From assembly GCA_902799655.1 (NCBI GenBank), contig CADCBH010000008.1:1-60790 (forward strand): a stretch of 60,790 bases of DNA, read 5' to 3'. Under the pieces are notes generated by a model that ran no database searches, was not told the DNA's origin, and saw only the letters and a program-made list of their open reading frames with translations. This stretch comes from an uncultured Bacteroidales bacterium. Its GTDB lineage: Bacteria > Bacteroidota > Bacteroidia > Bacteroidales > Bacteroidaceae. Each line of letters opens with the position of its first letter. Position 1 is the stretch's first letter. Shown here in pieces: positions 7,981-18,047 of this stretch. The translations under genes were made by a program, and so were the position numbers.

Positions 7981-10083
7981 ATGAATAATGGAATACACAA
8001 AGGACTGCGGTTGCTGACCGTTGTCGTGGTTGTTGTCGCAGCAGCCATGACACTTTTTTCATGTGGCGAAGCCAAGCGCAGGGAACTGAGAGCGAGCCAT
8101 GCCGACAGTGTTATCTTTGCTGAAGGAGCAGTCATGCACTATGGTCGTATGTTGGCACTGACTGATAGTTTTGAAACCACTGGCGACATTTCACCGCTTA
8201 ATGCTAATCGCTGGCGTGGCGTTGTGTATTACCATCAGAATCAGTATCGCATGGCTGAGCATTTTTACCGTAAGGTTTTACAAGCTGAAGTCAAGAATGA
8301 TGAAGACCAGTTAAGCTATAACAAAGCTGCGCGTCGTCTCTCGGAACTGTTGTTGGCTAAAGGTGACTATGAAGGTTCGTTGCAGATAGCAGTACCAGCT
8401 GTAGCAAAAATGGAAAATTCTGGCATTGGTTCAGATATCGACTATGCCATTCTGCATAACAATATAGGCTGTTGTCAATTGAATCTAGGACAAGACAAGG
8501 AAGCTCAAGAGAGTTTTTCTAAAGCAAGGGTGCATTATGCCAACCGTTTCCAAACAGATTCGACGAGTCGTGGTTTCCAGGAAGCGATAGTCGGCACGGT
8601 ATATACCAGTATGGCATATATCAATACGCGTCGTTATGAGGAATCAATCTATTGGATTGACCGCTGCGAGATGCTGCTTGATAAATATCGCCAGATGCCA
8701 GATGCCCGCACAGGCTATTTTGATGAATATCAAGGACGTATTGATATTATGCGTGCTGTTGCTTTGCAGGGGTTGAAAAAGCCACAAGCGGCTCAGCAGG
8801 CCTATAACGAGTTTCTCAAGACCGCTTATTCTAAAAAAAGCGCAGGACGTATCAATGCCAACGATTATTTAGTTGCTGCACAGCGCTATCGTGAAGCTGC
8901 AGATAATTATCGCTATCTGGATCATGCACTTACGGAGTGGCGTATGGAGCCAACGTTGGATAATATTCAGTTATATCTGTTGCCAAAGTATCATGCCAAC
9001 GCACAAGCAGGTAGACTTGACTCAGCCCGTGCGGCAGGATTACGCATCCTTAACCTTTTAGATTCAGCCATTACGGCTCAGAAGAAAAGCTCAACGGCAG
9101 AGTTGGCTACCATTTATCAAACAAATGAGAAAGAGGCCCAACTGAACCGACAGAAGGAAAAAATGGCGAAACAACAGTTTATCAGTGGTATCATCGCATT
9201 GGCCTTAATTGTTGTTTTCCTATTGGTCTATATGTTACATAAACGCAAGACCCAACATCGTTTGGCGATGGCTCACGGCAAGTTGGCAGAGGCTCACAAG
9301 CAATTAAAGACGGCATATGACCAATTAGAATCAACTACCAAAGCAAAGGAGCGCATTGAGAGTGAACTACGTATCGCTCGTAATATCCAAAAGTCGATGG
9401 TTCCTAATATTTTCCCAGATCGTGAGGGCTTGGATATTTATGCTTCGATGACTCCTGCCCGTGAGGTGGGTGGTGATTTGTATGGCTATTTATTGCTGAG
9501 TCATGAGCTTTATTTCTGTGTGGGAGATGTTAGTGGAAAGGGTGTTCCGGCCAGTCTATTCATGGCTCAGGCTACCCGATTGTTCCGCATTTTGGCCGCT
9601 CAGCAGATGAAACCAGCAGAAATCGTTACGCGCATGAATACCGTGTTGACTGAGAGCAACGAGCAGGGGATGTTTGTGACAATGTTTGTAGGACTGGTAA
9701 ACCTCGATAATGGTAGATTAGACTTCTGTAATGCTGGTCATAATCCACCAATTTTGGGTGTTGATGGGAATGACAATTTCATGGAAATGGAAACAAATGC
9801 GCCAATAGGTTTATGGCCGGAATTGGAATATGTTGGCGAATTTGTGGAAGATATCCGCGGACAATTGTTACTGGTTTATACCGATGGACTGAATGAAGCA
9901 GAGAATACTCAGCAGCAACAATTTGGTGATGATCATTTGCTGGACATTCTAAACCATCGCCACTTCAACAGTTCAAAAGAGTTGATTGACTATCTGGATG
10001 AGGAGGTTATCAAGCATCGAAATGGTGCTGAGCCTAACGATGATTTAACAATGCTTTGTCTGATGGTTGATAAGACGAATTAA
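7981..10083 (+). CDS. Membrane-bound SpoIIE/RsbU-type serine phosphatase with TPR sensor
   Basis: 700 residues from ATG 7981; the frame is open further upstream, but that part crosses the divergent promoters and lacks coding character. The protein starts with a hydrophobic signal ending in LFSC, a weak lipobox. A TPR-rich extracytoplasmic region follows (about 60-390), then one membrane helix near 400-423, a coiled-coil linker, and a C-terminal PP2C/SpoIIE domain (about 470-695) with REVGGDLYG, GDVSGKGVPASL and the final acidic DDLTML. RsbU-type phosphatases activate anti-anti-sigma factors, but no such partner is encoded here. The signal sensed by the TPRs is unknown. Confidence 0.85.
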   Translation: MNNGIHKGLRLLTVVVVVVAAAMTLFSCGEAKRRELRASHADSVIFAEGAVMHYGRMLALTDSFETTGDISPLNANRWRGVVYYHQNQYRMAEHFYRKVLQAEVKNDEDQLSYNKAARRLSELLLAKGDYEGSLQIAVPAVAKMENSGIGSDIDYAILHNNIGCCQLNLGQDKEAQESFSKARVHYANRFQTDSTSRGFQEAIVGTVYTSMAYINTRRYEESIYWIDRCEMLLDKYRQMPDARTGYFDEYQGRIDIMRAVALQGLKKPQAAQQAYNEFLKTAYSKKSAGRINANDYLVAAQRYREAADNYRYLDHALTEWRMEPTLDNIQLYLLPKYHANAQAGRLDSARAAGLRILNLLDSAITAQKKSSTAELATIYQTNEKEAQLNRQKEKMAKQQFISGIIALALIVVFLLVYMLHKRKTQHRLAMAHGKLAEAHKQLKTAYDQLESTTKAKERIESELRIARNIQKSMVPNIFPDREGLDIYASMTPAREVGGDLYGYLLLSHELYFCVGDVSGKGVPASLFMAQATRLFRILAAQQMKPAEIVTRMNTVLTESNEQGMFVTMFVGLVNLDNGRLDFCNAGHNPPILGVDGNDNFMEMETNAPIGLWPELEYVGEFVEDIRGQLLLVYTDGLNEAENTQQQQFGDDHLLDILNHRHFNSSKELIDYLDEEVIKHRNGAEPNDDLTMLCLMVDKTN

Positions 10084-10125
10084 GAAATAGTTTTTATATT
10101 AAATTTAAATAGTTAGTAGTATCTT

Positions 10126-11646
10126 ATGGCTAAGAAAGCGTTATTGATGATTCTCGATGGATGGGGAATCGGAAAGCAGGGAAAAGGTGATGTTATTTTC
10201 AATACACCAACACCGTATTTGGATTATTTGACAGCAGTATCAGCTCACTCACAGCTCCAGGCTTCTGGCGAGGACGTTGGTTTGCCTGATGGACAGATGG
10301 GTAATTCGGAGGTCGGACACCTTAACATTGGTGCAGGACGTATCGTATATCAGGACCTGGTCAAAATTAATCGTGCTTGTAAGGATGGTTCGATTGTTGA
10401 AAACGCACAGGTAAAAGCAGCTTATACTTATGCTAAGGAAAATAATAAAAAGCTCCATCTAATGGGCCTTTGCTCTGATGGCGGCGTACACTCTTCACTT
10501 GAGCATCTTTTCAAACTTATTGAGGTGGGCAAGCGCTACGGCTTGAAGAACCAGACATTTGTTCACTGTTTTATGGATGGTCGCGATACCGATCCCAAAA
10601 GCGGTAAGGGATTCATCGAGCAGGTTACGAAAGTGTGTGCTGACAATGATGCAGCTATTGCCAGTATTGTAGGTCGTTTCTATGCAATGGATCGCGACAA
10701 GCGATGGGAGCGTGTCAAAGAAGGTTACGACCTTCTTGTAAACGGTACTGGCAAACAGGCAGCTGATATGGTTGTTGCCATGCAGGAGAGCTATGATGAG
10801 GGTGTGACAGATGAGTTTATCAAGCCTATTCACAACAGTACAGTTAGTGGCTGTATCGAGGAGGGAGACGTTGTGATATTCATTAACTTCCGCAATGACC
10901 GAGCCAAGGAGTTGACCATCGTTCTGACTCAGCAGGATATGCCGGACCAGGGAATGAAGACCATTAAGGGATTGCAGTATTACTGTATGACACCATATGA
11001 TGCTTCATTCCAAGGGGTTCACATTCTCTTCCCTAAGGAGAACGTAGAGAATACTTTGGGAGAATACCTGTCCCAGCAGGGTAAGAAACAGTTGCATACT
11101 GCCGAGACGGAGAAATACGCACACGTTACTTTCTTCTTCAATGGTGGCCGTGAAGCTCCTTATGATGGAGAGGATCGTATATTGGTTCCCTCACCAAAGG
11201 TAGCTACTTACGATTTGAAGCCTGAGATGAGTGCTTATGAGGTGAAGGACAAACTCGTTGACGCTATCAATGAGAATAAGTATGATTTTATCGTTGTTAA
11301 TTTTGCTAATGGCGATATGGTTGGTCATACGGGTGTATATAACGCTATAGCTAAAGCAGTATGGGCTGTAGACCACTGTGTAGAGGCTGTTATCGAGGCT
11401 GCCAAAGCTAACGATTATGAGGCTATTATCATCGCTGACCACGGTAATGCAGACAATGCAATCAATCCCGATGGTACCCCCAATACGGCGCACTCGCTGA
11501 ACCCTGTACCTTTCATCTATGTAACTAATAACAATAGTGCTACGGTGAAAGATGGGCGTTTGGCTGATGTGGCTCCTTCCATCCTGCATATTATGGGCTT
11601 GGAGCAGCCTGCTGACATGACGGGTGAGAACCTGATTCAGGATTAA
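10126..11646 (+). CDS. gpmI: 2,3-bisphosphoglycerate-independent phosphoglycerate mutase
   Basis: 506 residues, the usual length. It starts with [10 protein letters not shown] (metal-binding Asp of the alkaline-phosphatase fold). The catalytic serine is in [17 protein letters not shown], and the C-terminal metal ligands are in [10 protein letters not shown] and [11 protein letters not shown]. It interconverts 3- and 2-phosphoglycerate in glycolysis with Mn. It lies 42 nt below the phosphatase gene, and I see no good promoter between them. A strong terminator follows. Confidence 0.97.
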   Translation: MAKKALLMILDGWGIGKQGKGDVIFNTPTPYLDYLTAVSAHSQLQASGEDVGLPDGQMGNSEVGHLNIGAGRIVYQDLVKINRACKDGSIVENAQVKAAYTYAKENNKKLHLMGLCSDGGVHSSLEHLFKLIEVGKRYGLKNQTFVHCFMDGRDTDPKSGKGFIEQVTKVCADNDAAIASIVGRFYAMDRDKRWERVKEGYDLLVNGTGKQAADMVVAMQESYDEGVTDEFIKPIHNSTVSGCIEEGDVVIFINFRNDRAKELTIVLTQQDMPDQGMKTIKGLQYYCMTPYDASFQGVHILFPKENVENTLGEYLSQQGKKQLHTAETEKYAHVTFFFNGGREAPYDGEDRILVPSPKVATYDLKPEMSAYEVKDKLVDAINENKYDFIVVNFANGDMVGHTGVYNAIAKAVWAVDHCVEAVIEAAKANDYEAIIIADHGNADNAINPDGTPNTAHSLNPVPFIYVTNNNSATVKDGRLADVAPSILHIMGLEQPADMTGENLIQD

Positions 11647-11667
11647 TGTGAAGTGAGTACTCTTTGA

Positions 11668-11716
11668 TAAACATGGGAGGGAGATGGAAAAGACATCCAT
11701 TCTCCCTCCCATGTTT
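11668..11716. terminator. Strong hairpin terminator between gpmI and the AGCS gene
   Basis: The arm AACATGGGAGGGAGA pairs with TCTCCCTCCCATGTT (15 bp), with a roughly 18-nt internal region and a T-run on the plus side. It lies between two converging genes and can serve both. Confidence 0.85.
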
Positions 11717-11739
11717 TCTGACTATGAAAAACATGGTAC

Positions 11740-13095
11740 CTATTCCTCCATCTCCTCGTCTAAACGGTTGCTCCAAAGATACTTCCTTGTCTCTTTGGCA
11801 GCAATAGTACTTAGCAGCAATAAGGCAACGAGGTTAGGAATCGTCATCAACGCATTCATACAATCGGCAATATTCCAAATGATATCGAGATTGATGATAC
11901 TGCCAAAGAAAAGGACTACGATATACAGAATGCGATAGAAGCGGTTTGACTTCTGACGTTCAATATAGTTGACAGCACTCTCGCCATAGTAACTCCATCC
12001 CAAGATTGTACTGAACGCAAAGGTTAGGATGCCAAATGTAAGTAGAGGGGCACCAACGTAAGGAATCTTAGAGAAGGCCACTTTGGTAAGGGCAGCTCCG
12101 TCATCATAGGTGATGTCTGGATAGGCAATAATACTGCTTACCAAAACAACACCCGTCAAAGCGCAGATGACAACCGTATCCCAGAAAGTACCTGTACTGC
12201 TGACCAATGCCTGGCGAACAGGATTACGTGTCTGTGCTGCTGCCGCTACAATGGGTGCAGAACCCATACCACTCTCGTTTGAGAATAAGCCGCGGGCAAT
12301 ACCATATCGTGCTGCCATCATTACCGTTGCCCCCACAAAGCCTCCACCTGCAGCTTCTGGATTAAAGGCAGCATGAACAATAAGTTTGATGGCTGGCCAG
12401 ACGTAGTCGCTATTCATGCAGAGAATAACGATGCATCCCACAACATATAATAGAGCCATAAAAGGAACAAAGAGTGTACATACCCGGGCAATGGCTTTAA
12501 CACCTCCTAATATGACGCAACCTGCTAAGACACAAACGAAGATTCCCACAATCCATGTTGGCAACCCAAAGGTTTCGCTTGCCAATAGAGCAATGGAATT
12601 TGCCTGTACAGTACAGCCAATACCAAAAGAGGCCAATGCTGTAAAGGTAGCAAACAGAATGGCTAGCCATTTCATTCCCAAACCACGTTCCAGGGCATAC
12701 ATAGGGCCGCCATAGGTATGTCCATGCTTGTCTCGAACACGGTATTTGACTGCCAACAGAGCTTCCGCATACTTCGTAGCCATACCAAAAATACCCGTCA
12801 GCCAGCACCATAGTACTGCACCAGGTCCACCGAGAGCCACAGCAGTTGCGACTCCAACGATATTACCTGTGCCTATGGTTGCTGCTAGTGCAGTAGCTAA
12901 TGCTCCAAACTGGCTGACATCACCCTCAGAACCTGAGTCTTTCTTCACTGACAGGCGAATACCTGTCAACAGTTTGCGCTGTGGGAAACGCAGGCGGATA
13001 GTCAGAAATACATGGGTTCCCAACAGCAGGATAATCATTGGCCACCCCCATAACAGACTGCTCAGTAGAGAGAAAAACTCATTGATGGAGTCCAT
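11740..13095 (-). CDS. Alanine/glycine:cation symporter (AGCS) family protein
   Basis: 451 residues with about 10-11 hydrophobic helices. AGCS hallmarks are visible: GTGNIVGVATA, GGPGAVLWCWLTGIFGM and GLFSNESGMGSAPI. Members import alanine or glycine with Na+ or H+. The ATG follows the ftsZ stop with no gap (TAA then ATG), so translation is probably coupled and the gene is the last of the dcw operon. A transporter for a peptidoglycan precursor amino acid in this position would make sense, but that is inference. Confidence 0.9.
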   Translation of the reverse strand: MDSINEFFSLLSSLLWGWPMIILLLGTHVFLTIRLRFPQRKLLTGIRLSVKKDSGSEGDVSQFGALATALAATIGTGNIVGVATAVALGGPGAVLWCWLTGIFGMATKYAEALLAVKYRVRDKHGHTYGGPMYALERGLGMKWLAILFATFTALASFGIGCTVQANSIALLASETFGLPTWIVGIFVCVLAGCVILGGVKAIARVCTLFVPFMALLYVVGCIVILCMNSDYVWPAIKLIVHAAFNPEAAGGGFVGATVMMAARYGIARGLFSNESGMGSAPIVAAAAQTRNPVRQALVSSTGTFWDTVVICALTGVVLVSSIIAYPDITYDDGAALTKVAFSKIPYVGAPLLTFGILTFAFSTILGWSYYGESAVNYIERQKSNRFYRILYIVVLFFGSIINLDIIWNIADCMNALMTIPNLVALLLLSTIAAKETRKYLWSNRLDEEMEE

Positions 13096-14418
13096 TTATG
13101 AGAATTTTATCGTCCCTTGTATCGCCTCGGGTTGTGAGTCGCCTTTCTGCTGAGGCTCCTCACCAGTTGCCTGCTGGTAGATGCTGTCAAGAATTTCACG
13201 GGTACGTTTGTAAGTCGGCATCTGCTCAACGGCTGAGATGACATCGTCGTTATCGAGGTCGTCAGAACGGAAGAGATAGATGTGTGGTCTCCGCTTGTAA
13301 CGGCGGGTTTGTCCGTCACCTCCATAATAGCGGTTACGGCGATCCATACGCTTGGCCTCCTCCTCTTGTTGGGCAGCGATACGTGTTGCTTCCTCTTGAG
13401 TGTTGTGACGCTGGCGGTGGCTCGTCATTCCATCAACATTGTCAATGCCGAATCCTGTTGCAAGGATAGTCACCTTCACCTTCTTACCTAATTCAGGATC
13501 CACAGCTAGGCCCCACTTGATTTCGAAGTCGCCAAACTTGGCCATGAAGTCATTGACATCATTCATTTCTTCCATCATCAGTGAACCACTGCCGTCCTTA
13601 GCTCCTGCAAAAGAAATGCTCAGCAGAATTTTTTTGGAGTTGAATACATCATTATCGTTAAGCAACGGAGAGTTCAGAGCATCATCAATAGCTTTCTTGA
13701 CACGTCCCTCGCCTTCGCCATAACCGGTTGACATAATTGCTACACCACCATCTTTTAATACGGTCTTGACATCATTGAAGTCAAGGTTGATCAGTCCATG
13801 AACCGTAATAATCTCTGCAATACTCTTGGCTGCAATCGACAAGGTATCATCTGCCTTTCCAAAGGCATCGAGCACTGTCAACTCAGGATATATTTCACGG
13901 AGACGCTCATTATTGATGACCAACAACGCGTCAACATGCTCAGCCATCTTCTCTACACCATCAAGCGCTTGGTCTATCTTACGGTCACCCTCAAAACGGA
14001 AAGGTATAGTGACAATACCAACGGTGAGAATGCCCATCTCCTTTGATACCTTAGCAATGACAGGAGCAGCACCAGTGCCTGTACCACCACCCATTCCGGC
14101 AGTGATAAAAGCCATACGAGTACCGTCGTTAAGCATGCTCTTGATATCCTCAAGGCTCTCCTCAGCAGCAGCACGTGCTTTCTCTGGTTTGTTTCCTGCA
14201 CCCAAACCTTCTTTACCCAGTTGAAGGTGAACAGGAACTGGTGAGTCATTAAGTGCCTGATTATCCGTATTACATAGTACGAAAGTGACATCATGGATAC
14301 CTTCGCGATACATGTGGTTAACGGCATTACCACCGCCACCGCCTACACCAATCACTTTGATGATGCTATTCTCCTTTTCGGGCTCACCGAAATCGAGCAA
14401 TATATTATTGTCTGCCAT
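13096..14418 (-). CDS. ftsZ: Cell division GTPase FtsZ
   Basis: 440 residues. Visible: the N-terminal IKVIGVGGGGGNAVNHM nucleotide loop, the tubulin signature GGGTGTGAAPVIAK, and the T7 loop NLDFNDVKTVL. The polymerising domain ends near residue 320. A variable linker rich in Arg/Gln follows, then a conserved acidic segment (DNDDVISAVEQMPTYKR) and a further 40-residue tail. FtsZ forms the cytokinetic ring. It is preceded by ftsA (19-nt gap). Confidence 0.97.
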   Translation of the reverse strand: MADNNILLDFGEPEKENSIIKVIGVGGGGGNAVNHMYREGIHDVTFVLCNTDNQALNDSPVPVHLQLGKEGLGAGNKPEKARAAAEESLEDIKSMLNDGTRMAFITAGMGGGTGTGAAPVIAKVSKEMGILTVGIVTIPFRFEGDRKIDQALDGVEKMAEHVDALLVINNERLREIYPELTVLDAFGKADDTLSIAAKSIAEIITVHGLINLDFNDVKTVLKDGGVAIMSTGYGEGEGRVKKAIDDALNSPLLNDNDVFNSKKILLSISFAGAKDGSGSLMMEEMNDVNDFMAKFGDFEIKWGLAVDPELGKKVKVTILATGFGIDNVDGMTSHRQRHNTQEEATRIAAQQEEEAKRMDRRNRYYGGDGQTRRYKRRPHIYLFRSDDLDNDDVISAVEQMPTYKRTREILDSIYQQATGEEPQQKGDSQPEAIQGTIKFS

Positions 14419-14437
14419 ACTATTACAATTTGTTAGG

Positions 14438-15886
14438 TTATTCCTCTTCTTTGACTATCTCGGTGGCTGCTTTCTTTAGCCAGCGGCCCAGCTTGTTCCA
14501 GGTGCTATTCTCTTTACGGATGCGCTCTTGTTCGCGTGCCTCTTCTTCGGCCCGTTCACGTGCGATACGCTCCTCTTCTTCACGTTTCCTTTGTGCTTCT
14601 TCCTCAGCACGACGAATTTCCTCAGCAGTGCGTACTACACCAGCAGGCGTCTCTGTTGCCTGACGGGCGCGACGCTGTTCAGGAGTATCGATAGTAGACT
14701 GCTTTTGGCTTGCAAACAAATCTCCATTGGGGTCTACATCAGAACCAGCACAGTTGATGTCACCTTTTGCCAATAGTCCCAATACTGTATTCATCTTTCC
14801 ATCGCGAGCTGTGATATCGGGGATATTGGAAGTAATGGCCTGTGTCACAAACTTGGCGATACGAATCTTTTCTATATGTGTGTAGTTTTGGAAAGCCTTT
14901 TCAATGTCTTTCATGTTAGAACCACCACCTGTCAGGATAATACCACCCAAGAGTTTGTCACAGTAGTCTTCGGGTACTTGGCACCATACGTTTGCAATAA
15001 TTTCCTCAAGACGACCCTCTACAATCTCGATAAACTTACGAGCCTCTATCTGGCGGTCAGCGTCGATAGAGTATTTCATATTGTTATCGATATCATTGTT
15101 TTCTGTAAATGCACAACTGTATTTCAACATCATGCGCTCTGCCACACTTTCTTCCATTTGCAGTGAGGCAATATCTTTAATTATATTGTTGAAGCCAAGA
15201 GGAATCACTGCAAGGTGACGGAGAATATTTTTTGAGTAGACACTTACTGTGGTAGTATCGGCACCCAAATCAACCAGGGCGCAGCCCGAACGCCGTTCTG
15301 CCTCAGTAAGTATGCTATCAGCAAGTGCCAATGGGGCAAGATACATCTCTGCTACATTGATTCCTGCATTCTCAAAACACTTATTCAGGTTTTTATAGAA
15401 AGCTTTACGCTGAAGAATATTCAAGAAATTGCCATCAATGTGTGTACATTGAATACCAACAGGATCTAACTGGTATTGGGAATCAACTTTGTACTCTTGT
15501 ACAGCAGCATCGAGGATTTCCTGATCTGGATAGTTTACGTTGCGGTTCGCATCCATCAGTTCAATCACCATATCCTGAGTGACAACGGTCTCACTTGGCA
15601 AGTCTCTTGAAATGACGTTGTGAATAGAACGAATAGACTGACCGCCAACACCAACATATACCTGAGTGATGGCAGTCTTGAGCTGTTTCTCCAGACGGCT
15701 GACAATGTTTGTCAGACACTGGGCAGTTTTATCGATGTTGTAAACAACACCCTTGCGGATGAACGATGATGAGTCCTCCTTTACACAAGCTAGCACTTGG
15801 ATGCTGCCGTCAAGATTCTTCTTACCCGCGATACCAGTCATCTTGGATGACCCTAACTCGATAGCTACAATAAATTCCTTTGGCAT
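14438..15886 (-). CDS. ftsA: Cell division protein FtsA
   Basis: 482 residues, with an actin-like fold: IVAIELGSSKMTGIAGK (phosphate 1), CALVDLGADTTTVSVY (phosphate 2), ILTGGGSNMKDI (adenosine motif). FtsA tethers FtsZ to the membrane. The C-terminus ends in an amphipathic helix (NKLGRWLKKAATEIVKEEE), the membrane-targeting sequence. Between the actin domain and this helix lies a long linker of nearly pure Arg/Glu/Ala, likely one long charged helix, which lengthens the protein beyond the roughly 420 residues of E. coli FtsA. Confidence 0.95.
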   Translation of the reverse strand: MPKEFIVAIELGSSKMTGIAGKKNLDGSIQVLACVKEDSSSFIRKGVVYNIDKTAQCLTNIVSRLEKQLKTAITQVYVGVGGQSIRSIHNVISRDLPSETVVTQDMVIELMDANRNVNYPDQEILDAAVQEYKVDSQYQLDPVGIQCTHIDGNFLNILQRKAFYKNLNKCFENAGINVAEMYLAPLALADSILTEAERRSGCALVDLGADTTTVSVYSKNILRHLAVIPLGFNNIIKDIASLQMEESVAERMMLKYSCAFTENNDIDNNMKYSIDADRQIEARKFIEIVEGRLEEIIANVWCQVPEDYCDKLLGGIILTGGGSNMKDIEKAFQNYTHIEKIRIAKFVTQAITSNIPDITARDGKMNTVLGLLAKGDINCAGSDVDPNGDLFASQKQSTIDTPEQRRARQATETPAGVVRTAEEIRRAEEEAQRKREEEERIARERAEEEAREQERIRKENSTWNKLGRWLKKAATEIVKEEE

Positions 15887-15907
15887 CTTCTTTCTATGTT
15901 TTATTCT

Positions 15908-16651
15908 TTATCTTTTTTTACAAATTATCTGGTTGTCAAATTCGACACTAATGTATGAGTATTTATTCCAACCAGCTTTAGAGAGACCGTACCGATAGAA
16001 CTTTTCCAGCCGCGCTAGCTTGTTCTCAAAGTTTGTCGGACTGCCGAGGAAAACGATGTGGTCACCAACGCGTGGAACCATCTCTATAGAACCGTCTTCC
16101 AGAATGTTTAATTGTTCCACTTGGTTGCCCCAAAGTGGTGTGTTAAGCAAGTAACAACCAATCTCTCTCAGCACACGCTGAGCATATTTCTGCTGAATGT
16201 GTCCTGTCGCAATAACCATATTACTGGCAAAATGCGTGTTAGGCATAATATTACCTTGTTCATCAACATAATAGTCATCACCATTGACAGCCTTAACGCG
16301 AATAACTGGTAGACGTTGGTCGATAATAATGTTTACACGTCCCGTCTGGGTCTTGTAGCATTGGGCGCTTTTGACAAACGGATTCTTCTGAAGTTGTTCT
16401 TCTATTTTACGGACATCAACCATACGCATTTGGTCACCAACAGGGTATAGTCGTGAACGCTGCAGTTGAAGTTTGATTTCTTCTTTGTCTAGGAAACCAT
16501 TGACAGAGCCGTCTTCCACACGGATATTAACCTCATTGCAAACGTCACCTGACTCGTCAGGGCTGTTGAAAGCCGTGATGGCCAAGATCAGATAGACTGT
16601 CAGCAGGCAGTCTGCCATGACTAATGCGGTATTTTTCCAGTCGATATTCAC
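15908..16651 (-). CDS. ftsQ: Cell division protein FtsQ
   Basis: 247 residues. One membrane helix lies near residues 9-28 (ALVMADCLLTVYLILAITAF), followed by a POTRA-like segment (DKEEIKLQLQRSRLYPVG, then KIEEQLQKNPFVKSAQ) and a beta-rich FtsQ domain with RLPVIRVKAVNGDDYYVDEQG. It links the early FtsA/FtsZ and late synthase parts of the divisome. Sequence similarity in this family is low; the call rests on topology, the POTRA motif and the place between murC and ftsA. Confidence 0.88.
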   Translation of the reverse strand: MNIDWKNTALVMADCLLTVYLILAITAFNSPDESGDVCNEVNIRVEDGSVNGFLDKEEIKLQLQRSRLYPVGDQMRMVDVRKIEEQLQKNPFVKSAQCYKTQTGRVNIIIDQRLPVIRVKAVNGDDYYVDEQGNIMPNTHFASNMVIATGHIQQKYAQRVLREIGCYLLNTPLWGNQVEQLNILEDGSIEMVPRVGDHIVFLGSPTNFENKLARLEKFYRYGLSKAGWNKYSYISVEFDNQIICKKR

Positions 16652-16654
16652 TAC

Positions 16655-18034
16655 TTATTTGATTTTCTCTTTTAGAATTCTTGCCATCTCGGGAACTTGA
16701 TTGTCCAAGTCACCAGCACCTAACACTATCAGTACATCGAAATTCTGCTCTTTCACCATCTGCAAGACCTCGTCCTTGTGAATCATTCTCTTTTCAATGC
16801 CTGCGCGAAGGTTGTCGTAGATAAGGGCTGATGTCACACCCTCAATTGGTGCCTCTCTTGCAGGATAGATTTCTGTTAGAATGACCTCATCCAGCAAACT
16901 TAGGGCATCAGCAAAATCTTTGTAGAAATCACGTGTGCGGGTGTATAAATGAGGCTGGAAGATAGCCGAGATCTTGCGGTCTTTGTATAGTTCTCGAATG
17001 CTCTTTGCACTCTGGAGAATTTCCTTCGGGTGATGGGCATAGTCGCTAAGGAATACTAACTTGTCAGTCTTAATCTTGAAATCGAAGCGGCGCTCTACGC
17101 CCATATACGTCATCATGCCGATACGCAACTCTTCAGATGAACAGCCTGCCAACTGAGCCATTGCCATGGCCGCGATACCGTTTTCGATATTGATGGGTAC
17201 AGGCTGTCCTAACTCAACATTCTTCACGTTTTCGATTGGAGAGATAAAGTCGAATGTTATCTCACCGTTGTCAATACGAATATTATCTGCATGAAAATCA
17301 CCTTCAGTTAGTGCATAGTCAAAGCGTCGTACACCTGAAGGAATATTCTCTTTCATCTCTAGGTCGCGATGGATAATCAGCGCGCCTTCTGGCTGAATCA
17401 ACTCAGTATAGTGGCGGAAACTCTCCAGATAGGCTTCTTTTGTTCCATAAATGTCCAAGTGGTCAGGGTCTGTCGAGGTGATAACCGTCATATAAGGGCT
17501 AAGCCAATGGAATGAGCGGTCAAACTCATCAGCTTCAATGACAACATAGTCGCTATCAGAAAGAATATAGTTCGTTCCATAGTTTTTTGATATACCGCCG
17601 AGAAAAGCATTACAATTGAGGTGGCTCTGGTGCATGATGTGTGCGCACATGGTAGATGTTGTGGTCTTTCCATGGGTTCCTGCTACACATAACCCTTTGT
17701 GCTGACGGGTCAGTGTACCCAATACCTGGGCACGCTTCTGTATCTCAAAACCATTCTCTCTGAAATATACCAGTTCTTTATGATCGGCAGGGATTGCCGG
17801 AGTGTAAATAACTAGACAAGACTCAGGCTTCCTACATGTATGAGGTATCTCATCAATATTTTCCTCATAATGAATCAGCATACCCTCCTTCTCCAGCTGA
17901 TGAGTCAACGCACTAGGTGTCTTATCATAGCCAGCTACGACCAAACCTTGGTGGATAAAGTAGCGGGCGATGGCGCTCATACCAATGCCTCCTGCTCCTA
18001 CAAAATATACAGCTTTAATATCTTGAAGTATCAT
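16655..18034 (-). CDS. murC: UDP-N-acetylmuramate--L-alanine ligase MurC
   Basis: 459 residues from MILQDIKAVYFVGAGG. A Met 23 codons earlier would overlap murG and adds no family sequence. Motifs: the GAGGIGMSAIA nucleotide fold, the P-loop AGTHGKTTT, EADEFDRSFHWLSP, and DYAHHPKEI in the C-terminal domain. It adds L-alanine to UDP-MurNAc, the first step of the stem peptide. There are 13 nt after the murG stop. Confidence 0.96.
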   Translation of the reverse strand: MILQDIKAVYFVGAGGIGMSAIARYFIHQGLVVAGYDKTPSALTHQLEKEGMLIHYEENIDEIPHTCRKPESCLVIYTPAIPADHKELVYFRENGFEIQKRAQVLGTLTRQHKGLCVAGTHGKTTTSTMCAHIMHQSHLNCNAFLGGISKNYGTNYILSDSDYVVIEADEFDRSFHWLSPYMTVITSTDPDHLDIYGTKEAYLESFRHYTELIQPEGALIIHRDLEMKENIPSGVRRFDYALTEGDFHADNIRIDNGEITFDFISPIENVKNVELGQPVPINIENGIAAMAMAQLAGCSSEELRIGMMTYMGVERRFDFKIKTDKLVFLSDYAHHPKEILQSAKSIRELYKDRKISAIFQPHLYTRTRDFYKDFADALSLLDEVILTEIYPAREAPIEGVTSALIYDNLRAGIEKRMIHKDEVLQMVKEQNFDVLIVLGAGDLDNQVPEMARILKEKIK

Positions 18035-18047
18035 AATTTTTGATGGA

